From positions 21,802,694 through 21,866,693 of the forward strand of contig CM029386.1 of assembly GCA_017165825.1 (NCBI GenBank): a stretch of DNA of 64,000 nucleotides. Reading direction: 5' to 3'. Positions 10,501 through 19,500 of this stretch are shown piece after piece. Numbering within the stretch: the stretch's first letter is position 1; each line of letters opens with the position of its first letter. A program made the translations under genes and the position numbers. The DNA comes from Hepsetus odoe. Its lineage: Eukaryota; Chordata; Actinopteri; Characiformes; Hepsetidae. The notes beneath the pieces were generated by a model that saw only the letters and a program-made list of their open reading frames with translations, had not been told where the DNA came from and did not search any database.

Positions 10501-13500
10501 CGGCGAGCTGGGCGCCGTGCTTCCGGGTTGAGCCGCTTGCGGCGCGGTTGGAGTCGTGCTTCCGGGTTGAGCTGCTTGCGGCGCGGTTGGCGCCGTGCTT
10601 CCGCGTTGAGTCGCTTGCGGCGCGGTTGGAGTCGTGCTTCCGCGTTGAGCAACGCCAGCCGTCAACGAAGCCCCGCCTTCTATGTCGCTTGCAGAAAAAA
10701 ACACGCGGTCCAGCGTGTCGAGATAGCGCTGTGCCCTTGCAGCCATGGAGACCAGCATCCGGAGACAAAGCGCGAACCGATCCATGCGAAGCTCGGGATC
10801 TGGGATGATATCGAGTGGGAGCAGCGACGTCGCATTCTTCAGACGGCGCTCAAGCTCCCTTGCCGTGGCCATCGGCGTCCATCGCACCCACTCCTCACCG
10901 TCCAGATGCTCGCGGAGGTCTAGAGGAGTCACCTCTGTCTCCCAGGTCTTTATCAGCTGCAGCGTCCGCTTGACAACGTTCGCTGCCGCCCACAACACGC
11001 GCTCCTGCTCGCCCTCATGGCTCGCGACGTCCAGGTACTGGCGGCTCATTCTGTAACGGTGGCGGGGTGTAGGGAGGACGCAAGTGCAGAGCCAGGAGTT
11101 CGCAACGTAACTTTATTAGCTATATTTACAAAAACAAAACAAAGGACTGCAGTTCCTAACCAAAATCAAGGAACTGCAGACCAGACCAAACCAAACCAAA
11201 CCACCACAGCGTGTAGGCTAAGCCTAACAAATGAGCCGCGCTCTGTTCTGACTCATCGGGGCTTAAATAGTCAGCCCCAATGAAACACACCTGTGCCTTC
11301 ATTAGCTCAGGTGTGTTCAGTCAGAACAGAGCGCCCTCTATCGTGCACAAAACACCTCATCCGTGACAATGGGAGAGAATCACTGCCACAAATAGTACAG
11401 GTATCCCAGGAACTTTACATGCAAGGGTGAACTGGAGAGATAGATAAGCAAGTTGATCTGTTGTTGGTGCACTGGATGTTCTGGTGAAGAGAGAGCTGAG
11501 AAAGAAGTCAGCCTTTCATTCACCCATCAGTCACTTGCTCTGGACAGTGTCCAAAAAAATTAGATTGTAGATGCAAGTAGTGGAGTTGAAGTGGGTTGGA
11601 CAAGCCCTTTGAAATATAATGAAAGTCCAGACATCTGGGAGGAGGTTTGAGTACAGTAGCTGCTCCTCTGACCTAAGACATGCTGGGAAGAATATATATC
11701 TGGAAAGTTTTTGTAGTCCTCCAAGTGGAGCTGTTGGATAAAGTGAAGGAAATAAAGCTCTTGGATGAATTAAAATGAACAGATGATAAATAACTGCATC
11801 TTCGTGGTTCTCCAAGAAGAGTTGGTGGAAAGTTGGTGGAAGTGTCCAGGAAAACAATTGCAGTCTTAGATGATTAAAATGATAATGAAAGACTGTACAA
11901 AATCTGGGGACATTTCAGAACATCTTAGAATAGTTTAAGTAAATTTGATTGAAGCAAGAGGCAAAAAGAGACTTTACCATTGTTATTCTTGGAAATCTGT
12001 AGGAGACTGATGTCCATCTGAGTACTGTTTATGGTAATCTGGGGGTTTTCAATCAAGGAGGTGTTTGGCCCGACTCCAAAGACTTGAACATCTGAAAAGT
12101 GAAAGTGACAATTCTTGTCATTGTGAGGTCACAGCCCAGCACACAGTAAACCACAATGAAATTGGACCTCTGCATTTAACCCATGCAAATACCGGGCAGC
12201 AATGAACAGCTATTGAAAGCGCTAAGGGAGCAGTGATGGGGACAGTATGTTGCTTTGGGTATCTCAGGGCAACCTAGTAGTGAGGGAATCGAGCGCACAA
12301 TCTTCCGATGTGGGGCCAACTTCCTAACTACTAGGCCACCGCTGCCCCTTGAACACCTGCCCCACTGCAACAGAAACACTGGATGTTAAGATCCAGTGGA
12401 TTCATTTCTCCAAATGTTTTATAAAAAAAAAACATTTTTTCCAAACAAACATTCTGACATCATAATAATAAAAGCTTTTGGCAAAAATATGACCAAGCTT
12501 TAAATTCCTGAAGGACTGAAATGTGACTTTTCATTTATCCATCCATTCAATTTCTGCCGCTTGTCCCAAGCGGGGTCTCGGGGGAGTGCCAGAGTCCAAC
12601 CCAGCACACACAGGGCGAAGGACGGGGGACACACCCTGGACAAGTCGCCAGCCCGTCGCAGGGAGGAGTGAGACGGGGGCGGCACCTTGCTCAAGGGTGT
12701 GTCCCCCGTCCTTCGCCCTGTGTGCGCTGGGTTGGAATCCGGCATCCTCCAGCCAACGCACGAACCACTAGGCCACACTTTTCATTCATGAGAATGTTAA
12801 ATTGTACAGATCTTTACCTAAACTACTGAGAGAGATGCTGACAGAGTAATTGGTTTCTGTTGGAGTCACCAGTGTAGACACCAGCTTCTCAGTCTTGTTC
12901 AGCACTGCGTTCCCATAAGAAACCAGCACCTCTGGATTTGTGTTTTCAGCCTTCAGAAGCTGACCCTGGGTATTGAGCACTGTGCCTAAATATCTTGTTA
13001 CAACCTGATCAGGAAACAGTGAAATTTGAAAAATAAGCCGTTACAGAGGACACATTTCTATATTTCATCCTTTGATTTTATTCTTTCTGTGTATTTAAAG
13101 AACATACCGTTGGTGGGAGCACTGTAGCAGTGATGTTATCAATCTGACTGAAGAGATTTTCTCCACACTGTGGTGTAAAATTGATCTAAAATGAAGCGGA
13201 AGGTTATGTGAGTAATAGAAATGATAGTCAGCAGGTATTATTAAGAAGGTAATGGTCACAAACCTGGCATTCTGAAGACACTGTGATGTTTGGAGCAGCT
13301 GTTGTAGATCCACCAGTAAGAGTATACACTTTTTTATGGAATGTAAAAAAAATAGCCTCTATCAACTTGTGAAATACAGTCTGAGACCCAACTGAAGCAC
13401 AGATCACTCAGTGAAAGACTCCATTACAAAATGCTGGGAAGTCTGAAAAAAAATCACTTCTAACCAAAGAACATTAGGTTTTACAAACAAATCACTGAAA

Positions 13501-16500
13501 TGTGTCTTCCAGTGCAGTTACACCACCATCCCAACACATGTGGGCTGAAGGAAGTGTTCTGGATCTATTTTATTTGGGAACTATTGACCTTTACTGCTTG
13601 GTAGTGATGCAGTTCTGGTCCCGTCACTTAGTTCCTAAAACCAACAAGACCAAATCCTGACTCTAAACATGTGATGGCTGATTAAGTAAATCAGGATGAG
13701 TGGAAAGCTGTTCCAATAACTAGGACTGATTGAGGCTTCTATGATGACAATAGATATGTATCGTATTGAAAGAGAATAAAGAGCAAAAATTAACCTTGGT
13801 CCTATTCCCAAAATCTGGTCATATTACAGATCATCACAGTTTTTGACGAATTGGAAAGAATTAAATAATAAACTGTACCTGTTGGTTTCGAAACTGGGAG
13901 TATATCCGTTACATCTACAACAAGACAAGCCAGTGTTAAAAACACACTACCACCATTTAATGACTTTAAGCTTATTCAGAATTATTTTTGAATGTAAACT
14001 TGGCAGAGATCTTCTTTGTTTTGATGAAGTAAAACATGGAAGCCTGATAAACAGACTGAAAATTCAGACAGTCTATCAGAGTTACCTGCACAGTAAGCTG
14101 CATTGCAGAAGTTCAGACTGACAAACTCATAGACATAATAGTTTCCTGGACACGCTTTGACTCGAATTGGAGAAGATCTGTATGAACAACAGTCACTTCC
14201 TGAATTCCCACAGACTCCACGAGGGATTATTCCATCTTCTATCTGAGGGTGAGGACCATTGAGCCACAGAGGGATATCAGTACCACATCTGGATCTATTA
14301 ACGCAGCTCTCTGGCATCCGGATGCTCATCCCGTTATACAGCAGTCGGTACCAGTTGGTCCAGTACCCGTTGTCACAATAGGAGCCTCCAGAAGCATTAG
14401 TGGCTCTCCAGGACTGATCCAGAGAAGCGTAGCTGGAGCAGGGATCATAACTGAGAGTGTAGAAGGGAACTGTCATGAAAATAAACATAATTAACACATA
14501 AAAAGCTGGTCAGTAAAGCTCACATGGACCGCCAGATTAAACAGGCTCATCAAGTCAATGTTACTATTATCTTTTCAAGTCTTCTACAGTTCATCTGTCA
14601 CGGTGACGGGCTGCTGGAAGGACGTCAATGCAGAGCCAGGAGTCCGGAACATGATTTTATTACTCATATAAACAAAAACAAGATCAAAGGACTGCAGTCT
14701 GACTATACCAAGTTATCAAAATTACCAAAAAAACACCATAAATGTGAGGCTTCACCTAGTGAATGAGCCGTGCTCTGTTCTGACTCATCAGGGCTTAAAT
14801 AGCAGCCCCAGTGAAGCAAACCTGTGCCTTCATGAGCTCAGGTGTGCTCAGTCAGAACAGAGCGCCCTCTACCGTGACCAAATCACACCTCACCTGTGAC
14901 ATCAGCTAACTAATATCTCACTGACTGACACAAAACTCATGTATATTTAGTGGGGTGATGTTTATTTCTTTTAAAAAGGAAAAACAGCATTTTTGCATCT
15001 CGCAGGGTTCATCTGTAACTAGAATGTTCTTTTTATTTATATAAAATACAGAATGTACACCCCTCCTCGAACCGCCACCTTATCGTGGTGGAGGGGTTTG
15101 CGTGTCCCAATGATCCTGGGAGCTATGTTGTCGGGGGCTTTATGCCCCTGGTAGGGGCACCCAAGGCAAACAGGTCCTAGGTGAGGGAAGAGACAAAGAG
15201 CGGTTCAGACCTCTTATGATGAATACAACATTTGGAAGACGTTTTCCCTCGCCCGGACGTGGGTCACCGGGGCCTCCCTCTGGAGCCAGGCCTGGAGGTG
15301 GGGCCCGATGGTGAGCGCCTGGTGGTCGGGCCTTCACCCATTGGGCCCGGCCGGGCACAGCCTGAAGAAGCAACGTGGGTCCCCCTTCCCATGGGCTCAC
15401 CACCTGTAGGAGGGGCCAAAGAGTTTGCGTGCAGTGTGAGCTGGACAGTGGCCGAAGACAGGAGCCTTGGCGGTCCAATCCTCGGCTGTAGAAGCTGGCT
15501 CTAGGGACGTGGAATGTCACCTCTCTGGTGGGGAAGGATCCTGAGCTAATGCGCGAGGTGGAGAAGTTCCGGCTAGATATAGTTGGACTCACATTGACGC
15601 ACAGCTTGGACTCTGGAACCAGTTTCCTTGAGAGGGGCTGGACTCTCTTCTACTCTGGAGTTGCCACCGGTGAGAGGCGCTGAGCAGGTGTGGGCATACT
15701 TATTGCCTTATTGGGGTTTACCCCGGTGGATGAGAGGGTGGCCTCCCTCCGCCTTCGGGTTGGGGGACGGGTCCTTAGTGTTGTCTGCGCTTATGCGCCA
15801 AACAGCAGTCTGGACCACTCACCCTTTTTGGGGTCTCTGGAGGGGGCGCTAGAGAGCACCGTTCTGCTGGGGGACTTCAATGCTCACGTGGGCAATGACA
15901 GTGACACCTGGAAGGGCGTGATTGGGTGGCGGTGGTCTAGTGGTAGGGTACTTGCCTACGGACCTCTGGTTCAAGACGTCCCCGGTTCGAATCCCACCTC
16001 TAGCACTACCGCCACTGGGTCCCTGAGCAAGACCCTTAACCCTGAATTGCTCCAGGGGGACTGTCCCTGTAATTAGGACATGTAAGTCGCTCTGGATAAC
16101 AGCGTCTGCTAAATGCTGTAAATGTAAATGAGATTGGGAGGAATGGCCCCCCCAATCTGAACCAGAGTGGTGTTTTGTTTTTGGAATTTTGTGCTCGTCA
16201 CGGATTGTCCATAATGAACACCATGTTCAGGCATAAGGGTGTCCACATGTGCACCTGGCACCAGGACACCCTAGGTCGCAGTTTGATGATCGACTTTGTA
16301 GTCGTGTCATCGGACTTGCAGCCACATGTCTTGGACACTCGGGTGAAGAGAGGGGCGGAGCTGTCAACTGATCATCACCTGGTGGTGAGGTGGCTTCGTT
16401 GGTGGGGGAGGATGCCGGTCAGGCCTGGTAGACCCAAACGTATTGTGAGGGTCTGCTGGGAACGTCTGGCAGAGTCTCCTGTCAGGACAAGCTTCAACTC

Positions 16501-19500
16501 CCACCTAGGGCAAAGCTTTAACCACGTCCTGGAGGAGGTGGGGGACATTGAGTCTGAATGGACTAAGTTCTGCGCCTCCATTGTCGAGGCGGCTGACCGG
16601 AGCTGTGGCCGTAAGGTGGTCGGTGCCTGTCGCGATGGCAACCCTAGAACCCGTTGATGGACACTGGGGGTGAGGGACGCCATCAAGCTGAAGGAGGAGT
16701 CCTTCCGGGCCTTTTTGGCCAGTGGGGCTCTGGAGGCAGCTGATAGGTACCGGCAGGCCAAGCAGAATGTGGCTTTGGTGGTTGCTGAGGCAAAAACTCG
16801 GGCGTGGGAGAAGTTTGGTGAGGCCATGGAGAAAGACTTCCAGATGGCTTCGAGGAGATTCTGGTCCACCATCCGGCGTATCAGAAGGGGAAAGCAGTGC
16901 ACGGTCAACAGTGTATAGTGGGGATGGTGTGCTGCTGACCTCGACTCGGGACGTTGTGGGTCGGTGGGGGGAATACTTTGAAGACCTCCTTAATTCCACC
17001 AACATGCCTTCTGATGAGGAAGCAGAGCCTGGGGACATAGAGGTGGACTCTTCCATCTCTGGGGCTGAGGTTGCCGAGGTGGTCAAAAAGCTCCTCGGTA
17101 GCAGGGCTCCGGGGGTGGATGAGATCCGCCTGGAGTTCCTCAAGGCTCTGGATGTTGTAGGACTGTCATGGCTGACACGCCTCTGCAACATCGCATGGAC
17201 ATCGGGGACGGTGCCTCTGGATTGGAAAACCGGGGTGGTGGTCCCCCTCATTAAAAAAGGGGACCGGAGGGTGTGTTACAACTATAGAGGGATCACACTT
17301 CTCAGCCTCCCGGGGAAAGTCTATTCAGGGGTCCTGGAAAGGAGGGTCCATCGGATAGTCGAACCTCGGATTCAGGAGGAGCAGTGTGGTTTTCGTCAAG
17401 GTCGTGGAACAGTGGACCAGCTCTACACCCTTGGCAGGGTCCTGGAGGGTGCATGGGAGTTTGCCCAACCAGTCTACATGTGCTTTGTGGACTTGGAGAA
17501 GGCTTTCGACCGTGTCCCTCGGGAGTCCTGTGGGGGGTACTCCGGGAGTATGGGGTATCGGATTCCCTGTTAAGGGCTGTCCGGTCCCTGTACAATCGGT
17601 GTCAGAGCTTGGTCCGCATTGCCGGCAGTAATTTGAACCTGTTTCCGGTGAGAGTTGGACTCCGCCAGGGCTGCCCTTTTTCACCAATCCTGTTCATAAC
17701 TTTTATGGACAGGATTTCTAGGCGCAGCCAGGGTGTTGAGGGGGTCCGGTTTGGTGGGCTCAGGATTGGGTGACTGCTTTTTGCAGATGATGTTGTCCTG
17801 TTGGTCTCACCAGGCCGCGATCTCCAGCTCTCACTGGATCGGTTCGCAGCCGAGTGTGAAGCGGCTGGGATGAGAATCAGCACCTCCAAATCTGAGACCA
17901 TGGTCCTCAGTCGGCAAAAGGGTGGAGTGCCCTCTCAGGGTTGGGAGTGAGATCCTGCCCCAAGCGGAGGAGTTTATGTATCTCAGGATCTTGTTCATGA
18001 GTGAGGGTAGAATGGAGCGGGAGATCGACAGGCGGATCGGGGCAGCGTCCGCAGTGATGCGGTCTCTGCGTCAGTCCGTCATGGTGGAGAAGGAGCTGAG
18101 CCAGAAGGCAAAGCTCTCAATTTACCGGTCGCTCTACGTCCCCACCCTCACCTATGGTCACGAGCTGTGGGTAGTGACCGAAAGAACGAGATCGCTAATA
18201 CAAGCGGCCGAAATGAGTTTTCTTCCGCAGGGTGTCTGTGCTCTCCCTTAGAGAAATGGTGAGAAGCTCAATCATCCGGGAGGGGCTCAGAGTAGAGCCG
18301 CTGATCCTCCACATCGAGAGGAGCCAGATGAGGTGGCTTGGGCATCTAATTAGGATGCCCCCTGGACGCCTGCCTGGGATCCGCCCGGAGGAGCTGGAAG
18401 AAGTGGTCGGAGAGAGGGAAGTCTGGGCATCCCAGCTGAAGCTGCTGCCCCCGCGACCCGACCTCGGATAAGCGGAGGAGAATGGATGGAGGGATGGACA
18501 GAATGTACATTTCTACTTCATTTTAGCGCTGATGCTATAGAATAGTTTCAGGTCATTAGTATAATCAGTGCTGTTGATATGATACATTCAGTGATGTGAT
18601 CTACAGCAGGCATGTTAAATAAATCAGCTTATTCCAAAAATATAGACGTTTTAGTTTAATTACAAATATCATGTCTGTGACACTCTGACACCAGGAGATG
18701 CCTGTGATTGAGGGAGACCAATGAATAAAGCATTGCAGAAATCCAGCCTTGAAGATATAAATGAATGAATAAGCATATTTATACTTATTCAAGCTTTTAA
18801 CAAATAATCTTACATTTATAATGTTGTTGATGGAGAATGTTGTTGAAAGCATCTTCTCACTTTCCAAGATTGTTTTAAACAATCTGGTCAGAAACTCAAC
18901 TGCCATCTCTCATAAACATCTCTGTACTTGCACTGGTGTGTCATCCGGTCCAACAGCCTTTCAATTCTTCATCTTCTTCTTCACTGCTCTTACTTCAATC
19001 TTGTTTATTTCCTGCACTTCCTGGTTCACTCTTCTCTCATCATCCAGTCTTCTCTCTCTTTGATTTTCTTCATTCATCAGCCCCTCAAAGTTCTCCTTCC
19101 ATCTGCTCAACACGTTCTGTTCACCAGTGAGTTTCCATTTATATCCTTTATCGTCTTGACCATCTGCACATCTTTCCCAGAGCTGTTTCTCTGTCTAGCC
19201 AATCGGTAAAGGTCCTTTTCTCCCTCTTTACTGTCCAACCTCTCACTTTAACTTTAACTCCTTTAACTTCAAATCATGAGTAAATTAACAGTCAGTCATA
19301 TCGACAACAATTGAGAATAAACACATTTTTTAATCTGAATTAAAACAAAGGAGAACATCTCTAGTGAAAAAGTGAAAGTGACTATTCTCGTCATTGTGAA
19401 ATGCAGCACAGCACAACAAAATGAAACTTCTGCATTTCACCCACACACACGAAGCAGGGAGCAGTGAGGGGGACAGTACCTTGCTCAAGCGTACCTCAAG

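Larger units (their letters stand above)
7307..11368 (-). mobile_element. Young LTR retroelement carrying ASPM-like cargo
   Basis: Two 317-base LTRs (7307-7623 and 11052-11368) in direct orientation differ at about two positions by eye. They are flanked by a perfect 5-base target duplication atggg (7302-7306 and 11369-11373). The minus strand is the sense strand: TATA-like 'tatttaag' and 'aataaa' occur in that orientation, and a run of G (polypurine tract) lies just before the 3' LTR at about 7626-7640. The 3.4-kb interior has no gag protease, reverse transcriptase or integrase. It holds one long reading frame, broken once, that encodes IQ calmodulin-binding repeats and a coiled coil. It must depend on another element's enzymes. 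It sits in an intron of gene A. Confidence 0.92.

Noticed and set aside
10233..10808. Open frames of 191 and 161 codons on the plus strand over the Pro/Thr repeat
   Set aside because: They are antisense shadows of the low-complexity repeat in the cargo ORF and contain only Arg/Ala/Cys-rich repeats.
7562..11056. A host ASPM gene on the minus strand
   Set aside because: The coding block is intronless, bounded exactly by two near-identical LTRs with a target duplication, lacks the calponin-homology and C-terminal parts of ASPM, and sits inside an intron of another gene. It is element cargo, not the native gene.
15927..16010. tRNA gene (A and B boxes present; also at 23228, 36465, 38287, 45291)
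   Set aside because: The boxes belong to SINE heads: each is followed by a SINE body and tail and flanked by target duplications. No clean cloverleaf tRNA was seen.
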